From Ostreococcus mediterraneus (taxonomy: Eukaryota > Chlorophyta > Mamiellophyceae > Mamiellales > Bathycoccaceae), in assembly GCA_012295225.1 (NCBI GenBank), contig WMKK01000018.1, forward strand, positions 333,957 to 397,956: DNA of 64,000 bases. The letters run 5' to 3'. The notes below the pieces were generated by a model. The model saw only the letters and a program-made list of their open reading frames with translations. It was not told the DNA's origin and searched no databases. Shown here in pieces: positions 8,547-18,600 of this stretch. Made by a program: the position numbers and the translations under genes. Every line of letters starts with the position of its first letter. The stretch's first letter is position 1.

Positions 8547-11500
8547 TTAGACTACGTTTGCCTTGACTTCACCGAGGGGAGCGCGCTTTGTCGCCGAGTG
8601 CGGCGCGAACGTCTTCCCCGACATTGCCGGCGTTTTCATCACGGCATTTTCGTTCCCGGGAGTGGTAAATGCCTGTGTCATCTCCTGAACGGTTTTACCC
8701 GCGCTATCCATCAAATCATCGAATGAAATTTGATCCGCTCGCTCGTTGAGCTTGTTGATATTCTCCTTCAACGACGCGTCGGGTCGCACAGGGGTGATGA
8801 ACTTGGATGGCGCCATAGCTTTTGCTGGAGTCTTGCGATATGTCTTCGGCTTCGTCTTGTGCTTGGAATTTTCGTTGAGCACCATGGTGGGCGTTGGCAG
8901 TGCAGTTTGCGTTGCCAAGGAATCATCAATCTTTTCCGCGAACTCATCCACAAGCAAGGCGACCTCGGCGTCGAGCTCGTGAATTCTCACGTGCTGCTGC
9001 AGCGCTGAAGCGAGCGTCGTAGACTTTCGCTTCATAATCTTCAGCTCATCCGCGGCGTCTTCGAGGGCAATTTGATGCATTTCATCTCTAGCCTTGTTGG
9101 CGCTTTCATGGTACTGCTCTTGCTTTGCCAGCGAACCCGCGAGCATGTCGCGCTGCTGTTCAGACTTTTCAAATCTGTACCGCATTTCCTCGACAGTAGC
9201 CTGCAATTCTTTTTGCATGTGCTTACTCGAGTTTAATTCCTGCTGGAACATCGCTAACTGCTTTTGCGCTTTGACAATTTCACCCTTCAACCGCTCGGCT
9301 TCTGCTTGCTTGAACTTGAGCGCGCTTTCAAGCTTTTGAATCACCGTGACAGATTTCATCGCTGACTCCTTCGCCTGTGCAGCTTCCGTTAACTTTGCAC
9401 GAGCATCATGCATTTCTCTTTGCAAATCCTTCACCTGAGCTGTACGTGCTTCCACCAACTGTTTGTATTCGTTGAGGCGATTTTCCATGCTGGCGCTCGT
9501 TTCCTTGATACCTTCCAACAGGGACATGCTCTCAGCCTGAACTTCATCGGCATTAGCTCGAGCCTCATCTGTTTCTTTACGGGCGTTGACAAGCTCAGCT
9601 TTCGTCAACTCAAGCTCAGCCTTGAGTGCACTCATGGACTCTTCCGCCTTGTACTCGAGCTCAGCGATTGACGTGTAGAGCTGGGCAATTTCCACCTGCG
9701 CAGATTCCCATTTAGTTTGCTTGTCATCCAACTCAGAGCGAAGATTTGAAATGTCTAGCTCAGTCGTTGCGGTAGAAGTGTCACGCAACCGAACGACTTC
9801 ATCTTCGAGTTCTTGAGCACGCTTCACCGCGCTCTCGGCTTTGTCCTTGAGCTGCTTCACTTCGCGCGCATTGTGCTCTCGTAGCAACGATAACTCCATC
9901 TCAGTAGCCTTTTTCAGCTCAGACAGTTCGTTTTCACGCAAGGCTAATGACGCAACCTTTTCTTCTTGCTGCTCGGTTTCCATCTTGAGGTTGTTCAACT
10001 CTTCATTAAAGTTGCGTAACTTTTCATCACGCTCAGCGAGACCAAACTCGAGGCGAGCAACATTTGCGCTCTGACGCTTTTCTGCCGACATCAGCTGCTT
10101 CAGCATCTTATCGTTCGCGTCTAACTTGGCGTCTTTTTCGATTAATTGAGCCTTGAAATCGTTTATCTTCTCATGTAACCTGTCGAGCTCGAGCTCAAGG
10201 GGACCCAATTCTGCGCGTTTGCTATGATACTCGCTCCGCAATTTGTTAAGCTCGGCTTCCTTCGTCTTCAACGAAGCTTTCGTCTCGGATAACATAGCAT
10301 CTCTGAGAGTCAATTCACTTTGCATATGATCGACAATCTTTTGCTTTTCTTCCCGCAAAGCCTTCTCCTTGCGTTGCATTTCCTGTATTTCTTCTGCAAC
10401 CGCAGCGCCTTGCATACCCGCTGCTTGAAGATTCGCGAGTTGATCTTGAAGGGATAAAACGTAAGAAACCGCCTCGTCGAGCTCAGTCTCCTTGGCTTCG
10501 ACTAATGCGTTGCCTTCACGAAGCATTTCGTCGCGTTCTTTCATCTCATTACGCAAATAATCAGCTTCTTCAGTGACCTCTTCCAAGCGCTCCTCTAGAG
10601 CAATTTTCTCCAGCGTCCGCTTCTCGACAAGCTTTTCGAGCGTATTGCGTTCGACTTCCATCTCTTCGAAAGCTTCCTCAGCCCGACGACGCTCGAAACG
10701 TTCCTCTTCTAAGCACTTTTCTAACTCGCACTGCACAGTCTCAAGCTCGCGGCGTCTCGCTTCTACTTCAATCTCAAGCGCGCGCGCATGCTGACGTGCG
10801 CGCTTGGACTCTGTCTCAGCCTCTTGCCGCGCCGCGGCGAGTTGTAGCAATTTTTCGTGACTGGCCCGCACACCTGAATCATTATTTTGCATCGAACTCG
10901 ATCGATTTTTGACCGCTGCTTCGACGTCGTGTCTCGCTTGCTGAAGCTGCGCCCGCAAGTCGCTGAGATGTCTATCCTTGGCTTCAACATTCAACTCTGC
11001 CTCCTCTCGGCTGCGCTCAGCGCGCTCAAGATCATCTGTAAGTTGCTGTAACATCGCCCCTTGAGCTTCGATCGTGAATTCTCTTTCCTGCACTGCGTTG
11101 GCTGCATCTCGCTTGACTTGCTCGAGCGCTTTAGTGGCGGCTTCCGCTGCACGCTTCTCCTTGCGCAACGCCCGCGCGTGCTCATCCTTCGCCGTCAACA
11201 ACGCCTGCGCTTGCGCTCGAACGGTCGCCATATTCGATTCCAAGGACGAGCGCTCGGCATCTAATTTTTGCAACCGTGCCGTCAAATCTTTGGCGCGTTC
11301 TTCTGCTTGTGTGCGACTCGAATGTGCCGCTTCCAGCGCCGCTTCCGAAGACGCGCGCAATTTCACCGCGAGCTCCTCCAACGCCGCCTTTTCACCCTCC
11401 ACAATCTTTAGCCGCGCACGAACCGCGGGCGATGGCATGGTGTCAACCGTTAATTTGCTCGGTGTCGTATTCGTACTTCCATTTCCTCTGCGCGAAGACG

Positions 11501-12032
11501 ACAAAGAAAACACCGAAACAGTCGATTTCGCCGGCGTCGACGTGGATGTTTGTTCCCCCGACGTTCGGCTCTTCGCCGCCGTCTCGCGCGCGCGCGCCTC
11601 TCCCTTCCCCAACCCCACGCCTTCGTCCCCACTCACCGGCGGTTGTATACCCTTTAACACCCCATCATTCGTATTCCTCATCACCGTTCGTCGTCCCATA
11701 CCAGCATAATCGTACTTAATCCCAACCGACGACGTCGACGTCCTCCTCCTCGCCGCGTCGTCTCGTCCCTCGCGCGCGTTTCCCTTTGACCCCCCATCAC
11801 GCGCACTCTCCGTCATCGTACAACCACTACGAATACTACGACTCGTATCATCTCTCTGACACTCATTCGTCGATGGTTTACCTCCTCCGTGTCGTCGTCG
11901 CCATTCCTCCAATACCCCCCGGCGGTCCCGAACGCCAGCGCTCGGTTTAAACGTCATCGCGTCACCGGTGCGACGACGACGGCGACGACGGCGACGGCGA
12001 CGACGACGACTCGATGGATGCGTGACGCGCAC
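8547..12032 (-). CDS. Long coiled-coil protein with C-terminal KEN/D-box-like motifs
   Basis: A 1161-residue protein; a second ATG at 11957 (residue 26) is the likelier start, because the first 25 codons are mostly a CGT-repeat-encoded Arg run. Residues ~200-1030 are an almost unbroken heptad coiled coil rich in Glu, Lys, Ala and Leu. The N-terminal ~190 residues are basic, disordered and Ser/Thr-rich. The C-terminal ~110 residues lose the heptads and carry many TP pairs, a KEN box (LKENINK) and a final RAPLGEVKAN resembling a B-cyclin-type destruction box. This suggests a structural protein of spindle, kinetochore or cell-division apparatus, controlled by CDK and the APC/C. That role is inferred; no named family was recognised. 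Confidence 0.8.
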   Translation of the reverse strand: MRVTHPSSRRRRRRRRRRRRRTGDAMTFKPSAGVRDRRGVLEEWRRRHGGGKPSTNECQRDDTSRSIRSGCTMTESARDGGSKGNAREGRDDAARRRTSTSSVGIKYDYAGMGRRTVMRNTNDGVLKGIQPPVSGDEGVGLGKGEARARETAAKSRTSGEQTSTSTPAKSTVSVFSLSSSRRGNGSTNTTPSKLTVDTMPSPAVRARLKIVEGEKAALEELAVKLRASSEAALEAAHSSRTQAEERAKDLTARLQKLDAERSSLESNMATVRAQAQALLTAKDEHARALRKEKRAAEAATKALEQVKRDAANAVQEREFTIEAQGAMLQQLTDDLERAERSREEAELNVEAKDRHLSDLRAQLQQARHDVEAAVKNRSSSMQNNDSGVRASHEKLLQLAAARQEAETESKRARQHARALEIEVEARRRELETVQCELEKCLEEERFERRRAEEAFEEMEVERNTLEKLVEKRTLEKIALEERLEEVTEEADYLRNEMKERDEMLREGNALVEAKETELDEAVSYVLSLQDQLANLQAAGMQGAAVAEEIQEMQRKEKALREEKQKIVDHMQSELTLRDAMLSETKASLKTKEAELNKLRSEYHSKRAELGPLELELDRLHEKINDFKAQLIEKDAKLDANDKMLKQLMSAEKRQSANVARLEFGLAERDEKLRNFNEELNNLKMETEQQEEKVASLALRENELSELKKATEMELSLLREHNAREVKQLKDKAESAVKRAQELEDEVVRLRDTSTATTELDISNLRSELDDKQTKWESAQVEIAQLYTSIAELEYKAEESMSALKAELELTKAELVNARKETDEARANADEVQAESMSLLEGIKETSASMENRLNEYKQLVEARTAQVKDLQREMHDARAKLTEAAQAKESAMKSVTVIQKLESALKFKQAEAERLKGEIVKAQKQLAMFQQELNSSKHMQKELQATVEEMRYRFEKSEQQRDMLAGSLAKQEQYHESANKARDEMHQIALEDAADELKIMKRKSTTLASALQQHVRIHELDAEVALLVDEFAEKIDDSLATQTALPTPTMVLNENSKHKTKPKTYRKTPAKAMAPSKFITPVRPDASLKENINKLNERADQISFDDLMDSAGKTVQEMTQAFTTPGNENAVMKTPAMSGKTFAPHSATKRAPLGEVKANVV

Positions 12033-12635
12033 ACGACACCCCCGCGCACGACACCCCGCACGCCGCGCGTCCTCGAACGCCGCGCAGTGATGGGCGTCGT
12101 CGTCGTCGTCGTCGTCGTCGTCACCGCGCCAACGGTTGGGTCCGCGCGCGAGACCGCCCTCGAGGGCCGACGGCGTGCGTCGCGCGCCCTGCGTACAGAA
12201 GACATCGCGCGCCCATCATCGATCGAATCGATCTGTGATGATGATGCATACGACGTGTGCATACTACATATATGTAGTATACTACGTGTACGTGTACTAC
12301 AATTGTACACGTAGGTGTACACGTAGTAGAGTATAGGTGTGATCATCACACAGCAGAGCGCGCGCGCGGGTGACGCACCCGCGGTCTGCGCGCGCTCGAG
12401 AGGGGCGCGTCTAGCGCACGCGTGCGCCGTCGCGGGCGCGGCGGTCGTCGTCGCGGGGCGATCGACGGTCGGACGGTGTCGCGGGCGCGAACCCCGGACG
12501 AGGACGAGGCGCGACGAGGCGCGACGATGATAGTCGCGTATATTTATTAATTATAACGAACGCCCGGCGTAGGTTGCGAAACGTCACCCGGCGGCGCGAC
12601 CGTGCGGGCGATCGACGACGGACACCGCGCGCGAC
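12033..12635. promoter_or_regulatory. Divergent intergenic region between coiled-coil gene and Cys-rich membrane protein gene
   Basis: About 600 bp between two divergent genes. It contains a (GTC)n stretch near 12095-12120, a dense set of palindromes at 12261-12328 (separate entry), a very GC-rich block (12355-12530), and an AT-rich TATTTATTAATTATAA block at about 12540-12556, roughly 80-95 bp before the ATG of the plus-strand gene and a plausible core promoter element for it. No ORF here is convincing. Confidence 0.55.
12261..12328. repeat. Cluster of perfect palindromes in a divergent promoter
   Basis: A perfect 20-bp palindrome occupies 12261-12280. TACTACGTGTAC (12280-12291) is inverted as GTACACGTAGTA at 12317-12328, and GTACACGTAG at 12305-12314 is another copy of the same half. 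TACAATTGTA (12298-12307) is a further palindrome. The ACGTG core recurs, as in plant bZIP/bHLH (G-box-like) sites, so this could be a multi-site regulatory element, a cruciform-prone tract, or both. Confidence 0.6.
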
Positions 12636-15323
12636 ATGGCGCCGGTCGCCGCGCGCGTGACCGCGGCCGACGCCGACGAGCAGACGCCGTTGGTGACGCC
12701 GCGCGTCACCGTCGCGACGACGACGAGGACGACGACGCGGCGTCGGTGTTATTGGGTGTTGACGCTCTCGTCGCTCGGTGCGCTCGTCTCGACGGTGGCC
12801 GCGGGCAAGACGCGCGGATGGGTGGGTTTTCCGTCGTCGCTCGGTGCGTTTGATACCGTCGCGCGACGGTGTCCACCGGAACGCATCGCGTCGGCGGGCT
12901 GTCTCAATGATGATTTAGTCACGTGCACGGCGTACGCGCATCGAAACGAAACAAAGCTCGGGTCGGCGGCGATCGCGGCGCTCGGAGATTCGTGCACCAT
13001 TTCCGATCCCGCACCAGCGAACTGTCTCATACCTTCTGGCACTCCGCAAATGAAGTCGTGCGATTTCGACTACGGTTGCTCCGTGATTGCGCCCGCGACG
13101 TGTCCGGCGGGATCCGTCGTCGTCGGCGTCAGCGCGTGCGAGACGGAAAAGATTTGCTTTTGTCCAAAGTGCACACTCAGTGGTTGCAGGTGGAATGGGT
13201 GTTGTAAAAATGTTCCGGTCAAGTTTACGGCGAAGTGCAGAAAATATCGTGTCGTCGGGACGAGTAACACGTGCTCCAAGTGCATGGTGGGGTTCGAGTT
13301 GTCCAGCGACAAGAAATCGTGCAAGAAGTACAACATGGGAACAGCCATGCAAGCGATTGCCGTCCAGACTTCGCATCAGCTCAGTACACAAGTGGTGAGT
13401 GGCGTCAGTTCCGCCGCGATAGACGCGTGGCAGCATACTGGAATCGAGAACGCTTACAGCGCCGCGGAAGGCTGGAGCGAGGATGCCGTTGAAACCATGC
13501 GTGAAGCCTCGCTTGAAGCCGTCGCCGAAATTGAGAATGTCATCGAGCTGATCCAGCAGTTGTTGGGTCAGTTGGAGTGCCTTGAAGGCTTGGCTGACTT
13601 GAAAAAGTTTGCCAACGCGTTGAGAGGTCAAGGCACGGGGATGTTTGATCTCGTCGAAGACGTTCTCAAAGGACAAGAAAGTGGAGAATCGAGGACAAAG
13701 TATTTCAATGAAATGTCAGGTGTCGCGTGTAACATGGTCTGGGCCATGGTATTTCCACAAGCGACGGTAGTCGTTGAGATTATCAAAGCGTTCGGTGAGC
13801 GTTTGAAGACATCTTGCCCGGCTCTGAAGGGTGGAGATCTACCCGCCTTCACGTTCGGAGTCGTCTTGGGAGGAGATTTGACAGGCGGCGTTCAAAAAGT
13901 AGAAGCCGCCACAGAGATTGGAGTTGGTGCCGATCTCGATGGAACGCGCTTTTGCTACGTCGCTGCTTGCGTTGGAAGTGGGTATTCTATTCCGCCAAAG
14001 ACTGGCGCAGAAGGTTCTGTCAGCGCGTCGATTGCCGTCTCTGGGTACAAAGACATTGGCACCGTCGCTGGAACGGCGGGCTATTTCGCCCTCGATCTGG
14101 GTGCAGACTTACCAATCGTTCCTGCGGGTATCGATATTGGCGTTTCGTACATTCATGCGACTGGTAGTCCGGATCAAATTTACGGCATTTCTTTCTCTGG
14201 ACAAGTGAGCTCAGCGAGCTCTGATGTCAATCCGGCACCCTGGCCGAGCGCTGGCGTTACGCAAGGAACTTGTCACACCGGAATCTGCATCCGAACCGAC
14301 GGCGAACCTTGTACAAGTGGGCAAACTTACACACCTTTCGGTGTGGCAGCTTCGTCTTCGTCGTCATCGCTCGGTGAAGATTCTATGCAGCAGTCTTCTG
14401 GTGATTTGGGAGGGTTCAAACTGCCCAAAAAGTTCAACTTCAACTGGTCACCAGCACCAGCGCCAGCGCCAGCACCGCCGCCAGAATACGATGCGTCTGC
14501 GTTGTTTACGGCACCGACAGCAGCTGATATCGCTACGGCTCAGAACGCGGTAAACGCAGTCCTTCCACCCGAGCAGAAGACGCAAAGTCAGCTTTATCAC
14601 GAAAATCCGAACACTTACGTCCCTCCTTCACGAGTCGTCGGGGGCAAATTTCTAGCCGAGGCTGGTTGCGAGGACGATTTCAAACAAGTCAAACTGAAAT
14701 GCATGGAGACGAATGGTTGCATAGGGTTCGGGCAATACAAAACATCAAAGAAAATTTTTGGAGTGACGTTATATACTGCACAATGCTGGGACTTGCTGCA
14801 AGCGTCAACCACGGCGACGCCGTCAAAATACAACGGGGCTCAGATTCGCAACTACGTATTGCCAGACTCAGGTTTCGCGTTTCTCGAAAAGTGGGGACGA
14901 AGCAGTTCAGACGATGCAGAAGATCGAGATGCTGTGCGAGAAGCGTGCTGGAAACGCTTTGATTGCATCGGCTACGGCCAAAAGTCAGACAGAGTTTGGG
15001 ACTTGCTCACGTACGGCGACACACACACCAACACCGTTTACGATAGGGGCATCTGGAAGAAGTACGTAAATCCTGCGCCGGGCTTTAAAAGCGTCGATCC
15101 CGGTAACCTCGACACTAAAAGCTTTGAATCATTCGAGGAAGCCCTCGATGCAAAGTGTCAGACGGACTGGAAATGTCTCGGTTACGACTACTATTTCAAA
15201 TTCTCGTCGTCGTTCCCGCCCAAGCTCACGATGCGAAAGAATCTCCTCTATCCCGGTGGAAAGACACCAAAAGATAGGTGGGCACTCAAGTACGAACACT
15301 ATTACGGCGTCGTTATCGAATAA
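12636..15323 (+). CDS. Large Cys-rich type II membrane/surface protein, family member 1
   Basis: An 895-residue protein of no recognised family. A short N-tail with EQTPLV (residues 15-20) precedes a signal anchor at ~39-57. The extracytoplasmic part has: a Cys-rich module (~70-230) with paired cysteines, CC and a CSKC...C end; a helical amphipathic region (~230-390); a Gly/Val-rich, probably beta-sheet domain (~395-545) with CYVAAC; a Pro/Ala hinge PAPAPAPAPPP (~605-620) like hydroxyproline-rich wall proteins; and three ~80-residue C-terminal repeats centred on C-I/L-G-F/Y (near residues 688, 769 and 838). The Cys-rich module is shared with the protein at 41189-43846. Likely a cell-surface, scale or vacuolar protein; the function is unknown. 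Confidence 0.85.
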   Translation: MAPVAARVTAADADEQTPLVTPRVTVATTTRTTTRRRCYWVLTLSSLGALVSTVAAGKTRGWVGFPSSLGAFDTVARRCPPERIASAGCLNDDLVTCTAYAHRNETKLGSAAIAALGDSCTISDPAPANCLIPSGTPQMKSCDFDYGCSVIAPATCPAGSVVVGVSACETEKICFCPKCTLSGCRWNGCCKNVPVKFTAKCRKYRVVGTSNTCSKCMVGFELSSDKKSCKKYNMGTAMQAIAVQTSHQLSTQVVSGVSSAAIDAWQHTGIENAYSAAEGWSEDAVETMREASLEAVAEIENVIELIQQLLGQLECLEGLADLKKFANALRGQGTGMFDLVEDVLKGQESGESRTKYFNEMSGVACNMVWAMVFPQATVVVEIIKAFGERLKTSCPALKGGDLPAFTFGVVLGGDLTGGVQKVEAATEIGVGADLDGTRFCYVAACVGSGYSIPPKTGAEGSVSASIAVSGYKDIGTVAGTAGYFALDLGADLPIVPAGIDIGVSYIHATGSPDQIYGISFSGQVSSASSDVNPAPWPSAGVTQGTCHTGICIRTDGEPCTSGQTYTPFGVAASSSSSSLGEDSMQQSSGDLGGFKLPKKFNFNWSPAPAPAPAPPPEYDASALFTAPTAADIATAQNAVNAVLPPEQKTQSQLYHENPNTYVPPSRVVGGKFLAEAGCEDDFKQVKLKCMETNGCIGFGQYKTSKKIFGVTLYTAQCWDLLQASTTATPSKYNGAQIRNYVLPDSGFAFLEKWGRSSSDDAEDRDAVREACWKRFDCIGYGQKSDRVWDLLTYGDTHTNTVYDRGIWKKYVNPAPGFKSVDPGNLDTKSFESFEEALDAKCQTDWKCLGYDYYFKFSSSFPPKLTMRKNLLYPGGKTPKDRWALKYEHYYGVVIE

Positions 15324-15674
15324 AAGAAAAAAAGAAAAAACAAGCACCCCCGGGCGGCGGGGGCACACGCAATTTTGTAACACAACGTGTAGTCTTGTAA
15401 CACGCGCACACGCAAACAAATTTTGACCAAAACGAGACGAACCGTGACATACATAAGTATTCAAACCATCGAATATCTATATAACGAAACACACACATTG
15501 CCCATGTTATATTTAACCACAAAATACACGAAGTAGAATCGAATCGGTATAGTGTGTGTGTGTTTATTGGCTATTACAGTGTTACAAGGGTGGATAGTAT
15601 GTGGGGGTCTGGTCGGTCGGACAGTCCTATACCCCAACCGCGTGGCCTCGCGTCGCGCGCGCGCGCTGGAATGA
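15324..15674. other. Convergent 3' intergenic region
   Basis: About 350 bp between the converging Cys-rich protein and EML genes. It holds an A-rich tract, a GC hairpin (15347-15363), two TTGTAACAC direct repeats (about 15374 and 15394), a short GT run near 15553 and a GC-rich end with alternating GC before the EML stop. No coding evidence. Confidence 0.5.
15347..15363 (+). other. 3'-end hairpin after Cys-rich protein gene
   Basis: CCCCCG (15347-15352) pairs perfectly with CGGGGG (15358-15363) around a five-base loop, 23 nt downstream of the stop codon and directly after an A-rich tract. It is a possible mRNA 3'-end structure or polymerase pause site in a convergent gap. Confidence 0.4.
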
Positions 15675-18600
15675 TTACGCCGCGCCCAAGACGACGCGCC
15701 ATTGACATATAGTCATATCCGCCCCGACCGTGATGACGTAGGAATCATCAAATAAAAACTTAACCTGAGTGATTGCCCCAGAGTGCGCACCGAATGAACG
15801 CGATTGGGCGTTTTGATGGGTGGGGTATTGGAAGACGCGCAAGACGCCGCGGGCGTCTCCGACGGCGACGCACGTCCGCGTGTGCGAGCGGTCGCAACAC
15901 GTAATATCGTCCCCGAGGGAGTGATTGGGGATTATGCCCTGTACGGGCCAGCCGTAGGTGGAAGACCACGTGTACCACTCGACGTTTCGTAAGTCTGCTG
16001 GGAATTTGACTTGCGCGCCGTTTGGCATTTCCCAAAATAACAACTCGGCGTTGGCGCTCGCGGATTGTAAGAGCGCGCTGTCTGTGGACCAGTCGAGTTG
16101 AATAACCTTTGAGGAGTGACCTTTGGCGACACCAATTCGGGAATATTGCTTGCCGACGTCGTAGATGTCGATGGTATTTTCATCGGAACCGACGGCGATG
16201 TACTGACCATTCGGGCTATATTTGAGCACGCCAATCGGCTCACCCCGGTCTTTGCGCAAGTGCACCGTGTCGAGGGAATCCGAGCTGAAGATGATGATTC
16301 CGCCACCGGCTAAACCCACTGCAATTTGGGTACCATCTGGGTGGTACGCACACGAACGCGCTTTCGCACCCAAGTGACGCACCATCACCATTCGACGCGA
16401 CGGGACGTCCCACACTCGAACCGTCGAATCATCGCCGACAGTGCAGATTTGATGATCACTCGGATGCGCATCGAGGCCCCAAATAGTGCCATACCCATGC
16501 CCTTGAAAGAGTAAATTGTACGAATACGACGTGGTGTTCATCTCAAACACTTCACCCGTACGAGTACCCAACAGCAACATCTTTCCGTGCAAGTGCATAG
16601 ATTTCACACACGCTGTGGTGACGTTTGGATATTCGATCGAAACACTTCGCAGTAACAAGCTCAAGTCTGCGGTCCAAAATTTTACCACGCCCTCTGAGCC
16701 TGCGGAGATGATCATATCTCGCGTAGCTGTAATAGCTTGAGCAACTTTGTGCACCCGTCGAGCATTCGTGCCCAGCTGGTAACCGCGGAACAAGTACAAG
16801 CTTCCATCCTGCGTGCCTACGACTGTGGTATCTGCCGCCGGAAATCCACAACACAATGCAGTTTGAATCGTGCCTCTCTTAGAAAATACAGCTTTGCGTC
16901 CTTTCAACGGGTCTGGTGACCAAAAGACACAATGCTTTACCCCTAGAGTAACGATGTAGTCTTGGAACGGCGACCACGCAATGTTTACAATTTTTTCTGG
17001 ACTTCCATCGCAGCTCGACAGAAGCTCCCCGGTTTGCCAATTGTAAACACCGATCTTGTGACCAACGTCACAATCTACTGCACATAATTTCGAACCATCT
17101 CGAGAGAACGTCGCCGATGCAATCGCCTTCTTGAAGTAACCCTGAATGATCACGACTGGACGCTTTGTTGCGTTGCTACTCCACACAATTAATTTGGGAT
17201 TGCAGCCGGCTTCCCCGGTGGCGAAGATGACCCCATTGGGATGGCGTGCGCAGCACGTCACGTCATCAGTATGCCCCGAAATTTCTTCCGAAGCCGGGTT
17301 CTCCCCCATGAACACCTGCGAGTGCGCCTCTCTATTATACACGATACCCAAGCCAGCGGTGCTATACACGACGTCGCCAAACGCCGCGTAGTGTAAATTA
17401 TCACGAGCGTCATGCGCACGGTATCCGTGAGCAAACTCAAGCTGCACGGCTTCTAATGGAGCGGATAAAATGTCTGGTTCGCGCACATAGTCGTCAGGTG
17501 CGTAGATGCTACTGGCGCACGGTAAGAATGCGAGACGACTTCCCGCATCCAAGCCACTGTCTGGTGGAATGTCGTGCATTGGTGTCGCCTTGTACACACT
17601 CAACGGCACGTACTGCGGGATACCTTTCAAGTGCCCGGTGAATACCATTTGCTCCATCTTATTTGTTATCCCAAAGTCTTCGTAATCCTCGACTGCTGTA
17701 AAGATCTCCTCTTCAACGTCGCTCGTCATTTCTTCGTCGCCTTCGTCGGGCTCGTAGTGTCGCCACTGCAACACTGTTCGATCTTCCCCTCCGATGGTGA
17801 CTAAAAATTCATCGTTATAGCTAAAACAACACTTGGTGACGTGAAAACTGTGCCCTACGAACGTCTTATGGTCAGCTCGACCGACATCGCTCGGATAACG
17901 GAATAAGCGCACGACACCGTCTTCATTCGCCGTAGCAACCACCCGACCGTCACGACTTCGTGCCAATCCATTCACATCAGTCCCATCGCTGTGTTTGGGC
18001 CAAACGCCTTGCACAGGCCAGCCAATAGTACACGTCCACGTCGCCCATTTCACGTCTTTCAACGCCGCCGCAAACTCAATCAACTCGCACGAAGGAATCT
18101 CCCAGAAGAGCAATTCAAAATCTTGTGACACCGATTGTAAGTACTTGCCATCCTCACTCCAGTCCACATTCGTCACTGGTGCACCGTGACCTTTGCATAC
18201 ACCGGCGCGTTTATAGTGGCTTTTTGTATCGTAAATATCAATAAAGAAGTCATGACTTGCGACGGCCAGCCAGCGTCCATCTGGACTAAACTTGACATCG
18301 CTGATGATTGAACGACGATGCTTCTTCGCTGCGACTTCCTGACCAGTCTTTTCTTCGTACACCATGAATCCCCCACCGTAGAAACCGACGGCTATGTATT
18401 TACCGTCATGGCTATATGCGCATGATCGTGCGCGGCTGGCGACATTCCTTGAGGATAATTGTCGTCTAAGATACATGTCGTACGTTCGCACCGTTCTATC
18501 GTCGCCAGCGGTGATAAATTTTGCTTGCGATGGATGACAGTCCAAGCCCCAAAGTTCAGCGTTATATAGAGAAGCGTGGGCATCAAACACATTTGCATGC

